Assembly (NCBI RefSeq): GCF_050948175.1
Contig: NC_135198.1
Span: forward strand, 1,873,001-1,937,000
Direction of reading: 5' to 3'
DNA from: Xylocopa sonorina
Lineage: Eukaryota > Arthropoda > Insecta > Hymenoptera > Apidae
DNA: 64,000 nt
The position numbers were made by a program, and so were the translations under genes. Of this stretch, positions 14,682 to 28,800 are shown piece by piece. Within the stretch, counting starts at the first letter, position 1, and each line of letters opens with the position of its first letter. The notes below the pieces were generated by a model. That model was given only the letters and a program-made list of their open reading frames with translations. It did no database searches and was not told the origin of the DNA.

Positions 14682-17600
14682 ATGGCTTCCGTGAAAGACA
14701 CAGCGACTTTCTTCGCGGAGGGCACAGCGAGTCAGTTCGAACATGTCCTGAAGCTTTATCCGCAGGCCCTCAGACTGAAGGCTGATCACAAGACGAAAAA
14801 GCCCGAGGAGCTGATCAAATTGGATAACTGGTAAGTTCGCTATATCGCCCGTTATTTTGCCGACATATTACGCCCGATACACGGGCCCTCCTTTTCAACG
14901 AGGGGCTTCTACCACGGACACACATGGGACAATGAACCCGTGGCGCGTCAGTTGCCACCACATATCGCATGTTGTGTGCATACCCGTATAGCCCCCTTAT
15001 GAGACTAGGTATAATTCCAGATAGTATATTTACTCTCTCCTATTCTCATGATCGACGACGATCGTAGAGAGCGGCGGCTTCGAATAGATCTGCCCGGTAG
15101 AGCTCGTCTTTAAAGTACCCCGTAGAGAGGACTCGCGTTGTCACGTGGTGATTCAATTAACTCACTTTTTCTCTTCTCGTTGGTTACTCGCTTCGCTAAC
15201 TATACTTTCTTCAATTAGTGTTATTGATAATTTCGCATTTAATACTGCCTATCGTCACGATGATATTGACCGAGGAATTTTCGTGAGAACATTGTGCCAC
15301 CTCATCGAGGAAGCCCCGACGTTGCCGTAGTGACTGTGTGCTGGCATTTCAAATCGCACCGTTCTTTCTAACGCGGTGTTTTTGGTAATTGCTGAAAATA
15401 TATTTGGACGCACGAGTGACCGCTGCACTGTGTCTTTTCAGTGTTTTTCTAGACTTCCACCTACGGTAATATCCGATTTTCGAGTGACCGTCGCGCTGGC
15501 AACGATGCCAGTGAAAGAACCGACTCGTCGGCGTCGCTTTCACGACGTCACACAACTACCTTGACTCGTTTGGACACTATTTAACGAACCTTTCTCCACT
15601 CTTATTTTCGCAAACCCTCTTTTTTTCAACAGTTAAATAATCTATGTTGTCCTTTTTTTGAAAACAGGCGATTTCATTGCGAAATTGAATTAAATTGTGA
15701 CTCATTTTGGGTTAAAAATTTATACATGATGCTTTCGTGTAATTGTTTTCTTTTTTGTGTACGACATTAACAAGAGAAGATAATTCGTGGTAGTAATTAA
15801 TTATTTTAGGTGCTTGATTATTCCAAAAAGTTGAGTTTGTGGTAAATCATAAATAACACAAGTTTATGTAATAAATTGTAATTCAATGGTTAATTAAACA
15901 AACTTAACGTGGAATCGAACAAACTTTTAATTATATACTTTATACAATCATGATGTTGAAAAAATAATACTTTCACTTTTCACCTTATATTTTTCAAACG
16001 TCGTTTTTATATAAAGCAAGATTTGTTTTTCATTTCCACAATAAGTTTAATTAATCTAATCAAATAAAAATTCTATTATAGATGATAGGACATAATGAAT
16101 TAGTTGATACATAAATATCGAATGACGTCAATATCCTTTGTAGTCATTTTATGCGACATAATAAACGTTTATTACTGAATATATTGTACCTACAAAAGAT
16201 TTTTAAAAAATATTGAACATTTAGTCTGAGAAGCAAGACAGATAAAATGAATTTTCCCTTATTGCGCTATAGGTGACAAAATTTGTTTATAAAAAGAGTA
16301 GTGCAGATTTGGGAGCGCGATAATGGTAAGAATTAGAATTTATTAATGAAAGTTCAATTTACCCGGTTCTCTGTTGACTAAAGTATAGAAGTCGGTAAAC
16401 TCGTCGAAATTCAAGCGAATGCCTGAATCAGGATAGTTTCCGTTGACGAACGTCCGCGTGACAACGTTTCCACAACTCGAGCTTCAATTCCACTGGCGTC
16501 ACGTCTGGCTTAATTAATTAAAGGCAGGTTCGAGGCTCGTTAAATTCCACGTTCAGACTTTTTTTAGTCTTATCGACGATAATGATGAGGATGATGAACG
16601 GAATCGGACAGTAATAATAGAATTTTCGTCTATCTTCCCATCGTAGCGGTTTCTACCGTTTAATTGTTAAATTTTCTGTGGGCAAAGGACGTGTCGCATT
16701 TCATCGACGTATGTATATTCTAGACCAAAAACAATAAACGATTAGAATTAAGGAATTTTAGGGACTTATCCATGGTATGATTCAAAGGTATATCAGAGTT
16801 TTTCGTATCTTCTATGCTTGATGTATCGAAGTGGATCCAAAGAGTTGCATTTAGCTGAAGAAACGTAGAGATTTTTAGCGAGTCATCGTATTTGTTGTAG
16901 CCACGTAGGAGTATCGTTTTGTAGAGGTGTCATTTCTTAAAAAATTGCCACTTTGTGAACGAATTTGAAGTGGAAACACGTTGCTGGCCAGCTTCTTCTT
17001 CCGGCTGGTTGGCAAGAGGGGAGTACCGTTGTTTTCATTCGCGGCAAAGCTTGTTTACGCCAAGGCTAGTTTTCTGCGGCGTCAACCGACGCCTTGTCAT
17101 CATTACAAGGTGTATTCGAGTCTGCAAACCAATTTGAATACCGAAAAGATGGATATCGTGTAGAACGTTACCTGAGAATTTCCAGCGAAATGGGGAAGTG
17201 GGTTAAGTTGATAAACAAAAAAAAAAGAATTTATTAAGGAAAATAGGAAACGTTGAAAGATGTTTTACTGAATTAGATTTTTTGTTTCTTTCCCTTTGTG
17301 TCTCTTTCGTGTTTACTTTCTTTGCTGCTTTATGTAAAATGAAAATTTATGACGGTATAAAAATCGTATTTTTTAATTATGGTATGAAAAACTGTAATTG
17401 CGTTATGTGCACACCATTTGATTATTATTCATTTAGCTTTTTAAACAAGTGGTTTATCTCTCTCGTATTTCTTGGAAGACTTAACTCATTTTCCATTTAT
17501 CCACTGTTTTATTATATCGCAGAAGTGCAAACTGAGATATTTTGAAATTAACGCGACGTAGTATCTCATAAGTGCCAAAGGCTCAATATGTTCTGAAATT

Positions 17601-19789
17601 TTAGTGTTTGGACTGTTTCGATATTTAATTATATTTAGTAATATTTCGAATCGTTGTCAAGTTTAACGATCACCTTAATCGCTTCGTTATATTTTCTATC
17701 ACTATACATTTACAGTATTTTTGATACATGCTGAACGCTTTTAAATGATAGTGAAGTGCTTCTAATATTATAATTTACAAACTTCTACAAAATTGCATAA
17801 TAATGGATGATACAGTATAATCTAGTTCATTAACTTACTTTTGAAGTTCAATCTCAAATTGTCGCTTTTGAATCCACATTTGGCCTTTACACTCAACTTA
17901 TTTATCAAATTTCAAGGCGTTCCAGTTTTTTGTTTTATGTGTTAAAATTACAAACACAAGTGGTCTGCATTATTTAGTTCACGGTCTTTTTCAACCAGTT
18001 CCTCGTATGTCCTACGATTATTTCTCTTTCCACTATTTGTTTTCCTAACACCGCGAGAAGGAGTAGTTGTATAATATCACGTGTTCTTCGTGGTAGATAC
18101 ACAGCTTCGACAATACGAGTCGAAGGCACTTGTACCTTGAAAGTGGCTCTTTCCTTCATTGATACGCTTTTGTACCGCGCGAGTATCGCATGAAAGTATA
18201 CCGCAAACAGTTTCTTAAGAGGATAAATTTGTACACGGATTGCTGCTACCTACTCTTTGTCAACGACTTGTAAACTGAATACCAAACGCGTGTCCGTAGG
18301 TTCTTCAATTCTTTTTTCTTTTTCCAAGTGTTTTACATTAGAATAAAATTGATACAAATGATAAGAGACAATCGAATACTTGGAACATATAAGAAGAAAG
18401 TTTCGAGGGGAAATATTGAAGTTCTCAAAGTGTGATCAATGGTAATTTTTTCTGTGAACCATTGATCGTTGAAATCCCTTTTTTTTCTTCTTGACAGAGA
18501 TACACAGCGAATAAATAATTCATATCGTTTCGTGTTGTTGCAACCGGGTAAATTATAATTTCAGTAATTACGAATCTTTATGCAAATATCTCCTCCTTAT
18601 GTACCTTATTGCATGCATAAATAAGTGGTTCGTTTATTATTTTTTAATTAGGAAAAATTCCTCGGAAAATATGAAACTGAAATTTCATTTGTTTTATCAT
18701 GTTCATTACTCGATGCAGATGTTGAACATTTCTCCATTCAATTGTGTACTTTGCGATTAAGCAGATTTATACTACAGACATTGTTAAACGACGTTTTAAT
18801 CTTTGTGTCAACTGTTTTGTATATAGTTGATATGAATTCTAAAATTAGTTCTAATTAGATATAAAATATTCAATGTACGCGTTAGGCTACAATATTTTAC
18901 AATTTTAATACATTTAAAAATCCATTAAAAATCATTACGCTGCATTAATTTTCACACCTGTAATGCTTTCCGTTTAAAGTATGCTACTTAGACTTTTCAA
19001 TGACTCACTATTATTGAGTATTCAACATTATATTATTTCTTCTACGTATGTCCCAATCGAGAAAACATTATTATTGTCGTTTTTCTATTAATATACATAT
19101 TTGGTTTAAAAAGCGTTTACAATGAAACAGTTTTACAACTATTATTCCCATAAATTAGGGCGTTCTGTGGAATAATTATGTGAAAGTAACTCTTCAGTGT
19201 TTCATTCTTCGCTGGCATCAACTTCATGTTTTCTGCAGTCAAATATTCTGTATTTTTTTCTTTCATAAAAATTATATAAACTATAATTGTTAAATATTTA
19301 TGCAGCGTTACATTTTCCTCTTTGAACGTTATTTTCGAATAATTAATTTTCGTGCTCGTTCTCTTATCGCGGCTGTCGATTATTTTTTCATATTTAGGTT
19401 GGAAACAAATTTATTTTCATTCAAATGAACATGTTGAAAATGTTTTAAAAATTAATTTACTCGATTCGAGCAATTATTTTCTTAATACCAGTAAATTGTT
19501 TTTAACTGAACAACGAATATAATTTGTTTTAGTTGAAACACTCCATTTATCTAGTTGATATTTACTGAAATCAAGTTTATGTTATGCTAACAGCAGCACG
19601 GTGAAGTCTTTCCTTAAAGAAAATAAATCATTTCCACACACATATACAATATGTCTTTTCTTAAGCAAAATTAATCATTTGTATACACATATATGGGACA
19701 TAGTTTTTTTACCGTAATGTAGTCGATTTAAAAAAAATTCTAAATAAAATCATTTTTATTTCTGTTGTTTTAATTTAATTAAGTAAATG

Positions 19790-19832
<43 letters not shown>

Positions 19833-22800
19833 CTAACTTACAAGTACTTAATGTACATCTGTTCTACTATCTACTTGCATACATGCTTGAATGGAGTAAG
19901 TTTTTGTTGCGCTAATACATTTTCCTATTGCAATATTTCGTTTGGAGATATTATTTAGTAAATCGTGATACAAAAATGCACATCTCGCACCTAGATACGG
20001 GGACGAAAATCAGCTCCCGCGGGTCCGAAGACCGCAAGTTTTTGCCATGGTCAAATTACGCTTTTCCGGTTCGCCGTTTGAAGAGATCGGGGGAACGGGA
20101 TGCCGAGGCAGGGAAGTAGAAAGAAAAGAAACGTGCGCTTCTCGGGAATCAAGCAGGAAAACGCATGCAAAACGATCGAGTCGACGGTCACCGGTTGTAT
20201 TTTCCCGTTCGCCCACCCGACTTCCCGCTAAGTGGCATCATAAGCTTCGGTTCGTGGAAACATTTTCGCTGATTCACAAGTTCGTTAAAGCGATGAAAAC
20301 ATTTGGGTCAAACGGCGCGCAATCGAATATCGGCTATCGTCGCCAGCGCCGTTGTCGTTCCACGGTCCTCTTCGTGTTTCGTTCGTCATCTCAGCTGGTT
20401 TCAGCGGGCCTGTCAATTTCGTCAACCGTGAACCATGAGAACGGACAAGTTTCGACAGCTCGAACAGCTTGTTTCAACGCGAGTTTAACATTACAGCAGT
20501 ACTCGGCCTTCCGTTCGTATGGTATTTTTTTATTTAACAAAAGGTACATTGTTTAATCACTTAATGTTAGTTTTATATATAAATTGATAATGCGATCGGT
20601 CAATAAGTGTTCGTCTTCTTAATTTAATTATCCTAGGTCAGTGTTCCCTAAACTTTTCTCATTACGGAATACTTTTTAAGTTTGTAGTTTGTGTTATAGT
20701 TTAAAGAATACTAGAATAAATTTCGGTTTTTAGTTGTAATTTCTTTCGAGAGTTGTTTTAAATTGCGTAAAATGCATAAAAGCAGACAATGTTTCGTTGT
20801 ACTCCAACCTCCATTTCATCATTGTTTGTGAAACACAGCCCTAGATGATATTAACACTTTGAACTCTGTCGTATCATTTTAATAGAGCCGAGTAGGGTGT
20901 CCTGAAGGATTTTGACACATGTTTTAAAATTAAAAAAAAAAATTAATCATTGATTTCTATAATCCATCTAATAATATCGTTTAATTCTTATTTTTTCCGT
21001 TAATTTTTAAATCTAAAGAACGTCATATGACGCTCACTGGGCACTATAAAAAATTATGCTAGGCGTGATATGACGCCTGTAGATTCCAAACTGTTAATAG
21101 TGATATAAAAAAAAGTATGTTAAAAATTAACAGAACTGTTGGTAAACTTATAACCACGGATGAAATTAACTATAAATTGCTTCCACAATTTTAAAAAACA
21201 TGCAATATATTACAATTTCGCTTAACACTTAGGTAATGTCAGTTGAACATCATAAAAATTATTCAATGTTAATTATTAACAAAGATAAGCGGTTACTGTT
21301 GGTTACTTCTACAGCTGATTAACCGTTAAATATTAAAATATGGAGAATATGCAATGCGCGCGTTGAAACATATCTTCCTGTCGGTGCAGTCGATTTGAAC
21401 TGTAATCCGTGCCACAAGTATGCCTCGTGGTTACAAGGCAAAGGATTAGGTTGGGTTAACCCGTGAAAGTGTTCCCAGCGATGGTCAGACACGGAACGAA
21501 CTGCACGCCCATGGATTGGACAACGAACCGTTTCAAAACACCGCGAAAATTGAACGGAACAACGTTTATTCCGTCGACGATCCTGGCGATGAAGCTCCAG
21601 GCTGGTTCTCTTCGAACCGATGACGTATTCGCTGATTACGGCTACAGGAGAGGAGAAAATAGCGAAGGAGGTGGGAATCGTAAAAGCCAGGTGGAAAAAT
21701 AAGGCTTGTAGAATTCTCGCGGGGCACAATCCTCTGCGCAGCATTAAAGTGCGGCGATTGTGTCAAGGTTGTTTTTGCTGGGAGTGCGTTGCGTGGCGCG
21801 AGAGCCTCTCAAAATGGTTGCGCGAACAACTCTGTCTTGAAAAGGTTCCGAGTTGGCTCAAAAAGAAGTGTTCCAAAGAAACGGACCGTTATGCCACTCT
21901 GGCCAATTGTTTTTGGATATTCTATGGGGGACAATCGGCATTGAACAGTGCCACGGGACTTGTGCCGTTTAGATTGCAGTACTTCAACAGTTAACTTTAT
22001 TTTTCTTTATTTTCGGTATTTTGTGTTATGTATATTTTGTTTCTCTTCGCGTATTTCGGTGTACCATAAATGCATAAAAAACTCAACTTGTTAAGATGTA
22101 AAACAAAATAAGAATTTTAATTCAAGAACCGTTCTCTGTCTTATTAAACAGCGTTCGTTTTTCATTTATTTTTTTTAGACGGAGTTTGATTGGAAAGATG
22201 AGATTATTAACTGTAAATAATTGTAGGTAATGCTTAGGTGAATGAAATTCAATTTTGAGTCACTTATTATACATTCATTAATGTAATACATAAGTACGTA
22301 CAAATGAAACGAATGATTTATTTTTTTTATAAACGATCAGCTTGAAAACTACTTTTACATAATATCTGCGATTAAATAGTTGTATAATAATCATCCATTG
22401 CTCGTTTGAAGGTATAATTTGATTTAAAAAGATGATGCGTGATGTATACGTTGATAGCAGTGTATTAATTAAGTGAGTATATCACAGTGAGAAACCAGAA
22501 AGTTACCATGTAATACAATTTTTCACTATTTTGTATCGGAAAAAAGCCCATTTTTTTTTATGCGTAGTAATTCACTCGTTATTACATCACGGGCATGTAA
22601 GATCTTGAAGTTTCATTTAGATTAGAGATCGACTAAAGCTAATTATTAACGGCCAAAACAGATACCTATTTTGGAATTTCGTCAATTAAGTCTTTTCTCA
22701 TCCAAAGTGAAGGGAGATCGAAGAATCCTTAAAGCCTGAAGGAGCCACGTGCATTTAATGCTGCATAATGCAACGATCGACGCGAATCAAGTGACCAGGG

Positions 22801-25800
22801 CTCGTTTTTGGGGCTTCTCTGTCTATATCCTTTCAGTCGAAGCCAGCAGAAGAAGATCAATCCAATATGTAATTTTTTTCTTAGAAAACGATGGGAAACC
22901 TTTTTTTATCTAGTAAGAATAAACCACCTTAATTTTTTCTCCAAGGATAGGTACACTTTTTCCTCCATCATTTCAGCTATTCGAGTAGCTTCTTCTGTTT
23001 TTGTTCTCAATTATGCCGCTTTTATTTTTTTTTTTTTTTTGCTCTGTTTAAAATTGTTTTCGTCCTCGTTCATGGTTACTTGTTTTAACCCAAAATAGAA
23101 CTGTTGCTATTCCTATTGCTATCCCTGCTGCGAGTTCCTATTCCCGCGCGTTTCGATGAATTATTATTGCGATATCGAGCAGGGTTTATTTTGCCAGAAA
23201 AAGAATCCATTGTATTCTTATCTTGGCGTTATTACGAAGGGAGGGAGGTGCGCAGAAACCGCAGTTGAACTCCCGTTTGAAAAATTACTTTTGGCTGCCA
23301 GACGAACTAACTGCTACGATTTCGTTGGTGATATACCCCCCCCCCCCCCCCCCCCCACGATAATACTGTTCATTGTCGTCACGAGTCTCACCGCAAACCA
23401 AAAATCCTAATCGCCTTTATTTTTATCATGATTTCCTTACTCTTAGTCTACACTTACAGTGCAAATATATTAGAAGTCATCTCACAGCGGTTAACGAAAG
23501 TAATTCATATAATTTGGCTTTTGATTTTAGCGAATAAAATTTTGCTTTACTGTATTTACAATATTTGTGTCATTTCTAATTCTGTGAATATTCATAAATT
23601 CCAAAGGGAGAAGAAAGGAAGTAATTTGGAAATATTACAATGACTGCAAAAAGTAATGACACATTAATTACGCATACTCATATATTTTGACATTCACATA
23701 TATATGAAATAGATCTGTGTACAGTGGAATCTAGATTAAGTAATTAAATTTCTTTATATTTTTCATCTAATGTGCTTATTTGAGAATTTATTTTACAATA
23801 AGAAGTGAGCAAGAAAAGTAATAATCATTTATTAAATGAAAATAATAGTAACAATCTTTTATTAAGAATAATAAATACTCAGCACTTGATAATTATTAGA
23901 AAGTTTCAATTAAACACAAATTGAGGAAATAATAATTATTGTGCATTTTTGAAGATTTGTAATGGCACATCATTACTTACTTATCTTAAATCTACGTATA
24001 GTAGAATCTCGATTAACAGATTTTTGTTTACATTTTTTATCTAATACAGCAATCCTCAAACTTCTTTCGCTGCAACACCTTTGTTTAAAAAAATTTTGCG
24101 ACTCATTTATTCTTAAAGTGGTTCGAATATCCAGATTTGTTATTATATTATAAAAACAGATTCTACTGCTAAATTGCTAAATCTTAATGAAAATTAAGTA
24201 TCGTTGCACACAGTTTGAGAACCCCTGGTATAATATACTTATTAGATAGGTTGTATTTCATTCATATAACGCGATAGTTGGACGCTTGGTTCCTCCAAGT
24301 ACAGACGAATGGCCGCGTTCTGATTTAAAAGAAAGCACGCGGAACTCCAAGGAACATAGAAATTAAATACGTTCCATGCAGAACCGATTTTTGGACATTT
24401 TCACGCCCCACGCTTTACGATTAAATAGTTTTGTTTCTGGCGTATACTTCACAATTTTTGCAATGGCATAAAGACTATAATATTTAGGAAAAGGATGTAG
24501 AGTTTAAGATGCATAATACAGCGAAGCAATAAATTTATTCTTGCATTCGTCGTTTTACCATGAGAATGTCAAATGGCTTGAACAGAAAATTCAGCGTGGT
24601 GCGCATACGGCCCACACAGCACAGAACGTGTTAAAGATATACATATAGCACAATATTCCGAACATTGAGTTTCTGAGGAACATTGATGCTCCGCAAATGG
24701 TCACTAGATGTCTCATGAAAAATTCTGAAAGTGACATAGAAAACATCGAAACATTGTCTGATTTATTATTAAAAACTGACAAACCGTCCTTTTTATAGGC
24801 ATAACATAAAGGCGGAAATAAACTTTTATTTCGTTTGTTTAATATATCTGTATTATCAGTAATTATAACTAGAAGCTCATTTACTCCAGTATTTCTAACA
24901 AATTTTCAGGCTTAAAAAGTGTTTCGCAATGAGAAAAGTTTGAGGAACACTGATATATAGAAATTAAATCAAAGAGCGTTTTATCGTATACGCGTGAAAC
25001 TGTCAATGGTTACAGTAGCCACCGTATATTTCCGTCAATCATCAAATCTCTGTAATTACCAGTGCCTCCGAGTTCCGCGCGCTTTCTTTGAAATCAGAAT
25101 GCGGCCGGTAGTCTATACTTGAAGGAAACAAACGTCCAACTGTCGCGTTATATGAATGAAATACAAACTATCCGTAACTAAGTTTAGCTGTTCAGCCAAA
25201 CAGCTGATCTCAGCGACCTCCGAAAGTGCCTACAATAAAACCACGCGAGAGAGTGCATCCCTCTCCGTCCTACTCACGGGTCGCGTGGCCGTGTTCACGG
25301 ATGCAGCCTTTTGCCTCCGAAGGATAGAGAACTTGGTCTCGTGTCGATGACCCGAATAATGGGGACAAAGAAAGAGAGGAGGAAAGGGGGACGCTACCTG
25401 AACCGAGACGTTTGCCACTAAACGAGAAAGAAAAAAAGAGATAAAGAACAGATTCTTAAAGAGGGAAGAAAAATAGAAACAGTATTTCTTCTCGCTCTCG
25501 AATCCTCAAACTTGCGCGTATGAATTTTCAAAGTGGTTTATCACTTCGTGCTTTGAAGTTTAACGTTTAAATTTATTCAAATTTATGGAACTGAACTAAC
25601 ATGATGAATCTAAGGATTGAAGTTAAAATAAAAAGAGCGTAGGGTAAAGAAAAAGCGCGGATGTAAACTGTTCGTTTTATACGATGCACGTGTGTGGTAT
25701 ATTTTGTTGCTGGCAGAATGACAACAGAATTGTTGGATCAGAAAAGATTGCAATGTATTCACTTTAAAATAATGTTAAAGACTTCGTATACTAATTAAAA

Positions 25801-28800
25801 GTAGATAATGTTTACCCTTGATTAAGACAAGACTAGAAATGTATCACTATTTTTTACTAATATTAATATAAAATATGTTTAAAATCATTATACATTCAAA
25901 CGTGTGGGTATTCTTTGTTTAAACAGTAATCGTTCTGCGATGTCTAACTTCAACAAAAATTAGCTATTTATGCTCATATTCGTGGCTTTTTTGTGTTGCG
26001 CTGTGATCTTAAATGTTTAAATAAATTCAGAGAAGAAAAAAGATCCTATTACAATATAATGCAATCTTCATAAAATGAAACAAACAGTTTAAGAAGCCAA
26101 AATGACGCGTGTACTTATTTAAAGGCATTCTAGTAATTCTGTTATACAATTTGATACTGGTAAAACATGCCAACACACATGTAATAGAATTTAGTAGACT
26201 AGATAATAAAAACTAGTTAACGTACCTCAATATTCATGCTCTCCAAAATTTACTCCCTACAATAACTAAACGTATATATCATTTTCATGTGTTTAAGTGA
26301 TGAAATTGTAAATTATGTATATACTAAACTGCATATACATGAATGGAATTTAGCGATAAATACTAGTCAACGTCCGCGTCCCTCTATGGCTATGTTTCCT
26401 GTTTCTCTCTGAAATTTGTTCACCTATAATTACCAAACTTATATACACACATATTAGGTCTATCGGAAAATTCTGTTCAATAATATCATTAAAAGTTTCA
26501 ATACGTATGCACAAGCTCACTTGAGACATATATGGCTGTCTATGTTCTTTATCTTTGCATCTATACACGTGCTCTTTTAAATTAGCTAAAACAAAAATGT
26601 CTTGTATGATTAGCAAGTGAGACACGAGCTTGTAAACATGACTACCGATAAAGTATCATTTACAACACTGTATTTTGTACGAATTTTAACGAAGAAAAAA
26701 TGCTACAGAAGCGTATAAAAATTCTGTCGCGTCTTGCAAAATTTTTTGAGGAAAAAAATTCAAAACTGAAACAGATGTCAGCCAAGCACTACTCGAGTTT
26801 TTCGCCTTTAAAGAAAAAGCATTTTCCAACAATGGTATTCACAAATTACCATTACGCTGGCAAAAGGTTATGAGTAACAATGGAAATTATATCGCGCAAT
26901 AAATATTACTAAATGTGTAAAAAATGTATTATTTTCTTTTGCTTTCAGTCAGAAAAATCTACCTTAAACCGAGAATCTCACTTCTAATTTAAAAAGGAAC
27001 TGTAGAAACGTGCGATAGGGTACATTTGTCTCCTTAAACTGATTGTTTGCAACTATACATGATGTGAAATTAGTACCATAAACAAATTGAATAAAACTGC
27101 CACTATTTTATTTAATTTATATTTATTGATTTTTATGGTACAATTTATATCTCTTCTGAAATGCAAAGTTAACTAATAAATACAGTCATTTTAGTGGCTC
27201 ACCCCTGGCTAATAACTGTTTGAGATACTTTAGAAAACTTTAGAAAATAGGAAGATCCATGTTGCAGAGAAATTTTATTTCTTTTAAATTGAACAAAGTA
27301 GTTTCTTTTTATTAATAAAGGAATAAAATAATATAAAATACAATTAAGCATTCATACAAGTAGTACTTATAACATTTCCAGGTGGCAGAAAAAATGTCCC
27401 CAGGATACGTATTTACGTATAAAAAAGGTAGTACATTTTTAACGTCACTATGTCTCAATAGAGTTACATGATTAAATCTCAAACTAGAAATAACCAAACG
27501 TTTTAAAGCGTAGAAAAAGTTGTTAGGATAGGAGGAAAGAGAAGAAGTTGATAGGGTAGGAAAAATTTTGACACGGGATATCGAAAAAGCCAACGCGGAG
27601 AACGTGTCCTCGATTTGGCTCGCGTTCCATCGGCGTGTCAGCCGTGCCCACGTGAGCGTCAGTGGGTAGAGAAGCACTTTTTGCGGCTGCATTTTTAATC
27701 AGTACATCCTATGCACGATTCCTGTATCTCGCGCTGATGCTGGTTACGTCATCGGATCCGCCTAACCGTGATCTTGCACACTTCGTTGGATCATGCACGA
27801 TCGTACGCCGTTGATCATCCGGCGACGTTTTCTGTTCGCAGGTATCAAAACGAGCTTCCAAAGAAGATTAAATCACGCGGTAAGGATGCGCATCTTAATC
27901 ACGAGGAGTTGGTGCAAACAATGAAATGGAAGCAAATAGTGAGTGAACTTACGTTATTGCGTTTTCTATATAGCTCACGCGTATTTTAGCGTTTTAATAT
28001 GGACTGACGAAAGAAAATTTGGTTTGTTTTAATAAAAATACGTAATGAACAACAAAAATTTGCACAATGTTGTTAGATAACTTGATGTAGAATAAGGAAA
28101 GAAAATTTGGACGTTGGAACGATTTTGATTTCTTACCATTCATACCAACCGTAATATACGGTTTACTTGCATTGTAATAAATAACTTGCACTCGGACACC
28201 AGTGCAATTAATTTTTAAATTGTAGCTTTTGATTAAATTGTGATTTCACGTCTAGTCACTGATACTAACTATTTACAGTTCTATTGTGCGACAGAAAACT
28301 ATTGTGACCAACATGTTTTTTGAAAATTGTAACAGACTTTGATTGACAAATTGTGACAAAGTTTGATCGATTGAGAGTTAATATCTGTTCTTTTTAATAG
28401 AGATACACACGTATTAAGATTGATGGTGGCATGATTGTTGAAACGCGCGCTTTTGTTGATTGTCCACAGCGCGGAAAGTACTATCCACAGTTGTCCTATT
28501 TAGTAAAAGTGAACACACCACGCGCCGTGATGGCGGAAACGAGGAAGGCGTTCAAAAAGCTCCCGAACCTTGAACAGGCGATTACAGCCCTCTCGAATTT
28601 GAAAGGAGTGGGTACCACGATGGCGTCGGCCCTATTGGCGGCCGCGTCGCCGGAGAACGCACCCTTTATGGCGGACGAATGCCTGATGGCAATACCGGAA
28701 ATCGAGGGCATCGATTACACAACCAAGGAGTACCTTAACTTTGTTCAGCACATTCAAAATACCGTCGAGAGGCTGAACAAACAAAGTAAGTGTCTTCGTT

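Larger units (their letters stand above)
14831..27841 (+). other. 13-kb first intron of the HhH-motif gene
   Basis: The donor GTAAGT follows 14,830 and a pyrimidine-rich acceptor ending TTCGCAG precedes 27,842; the split Trp codon (TG|G) restores the frame. The intron is AT-rich and contains small DNA transposons (listed separately), an AT microsatellite, a poly-C run and GC-rich patches at about 20,000-20,510 and 21,350-21,970. No nested gene could be recognised on either strand; the open frames in the GC patches have no known domain. Its size suggests it may hold regulatory elements. Confidence 0.7.
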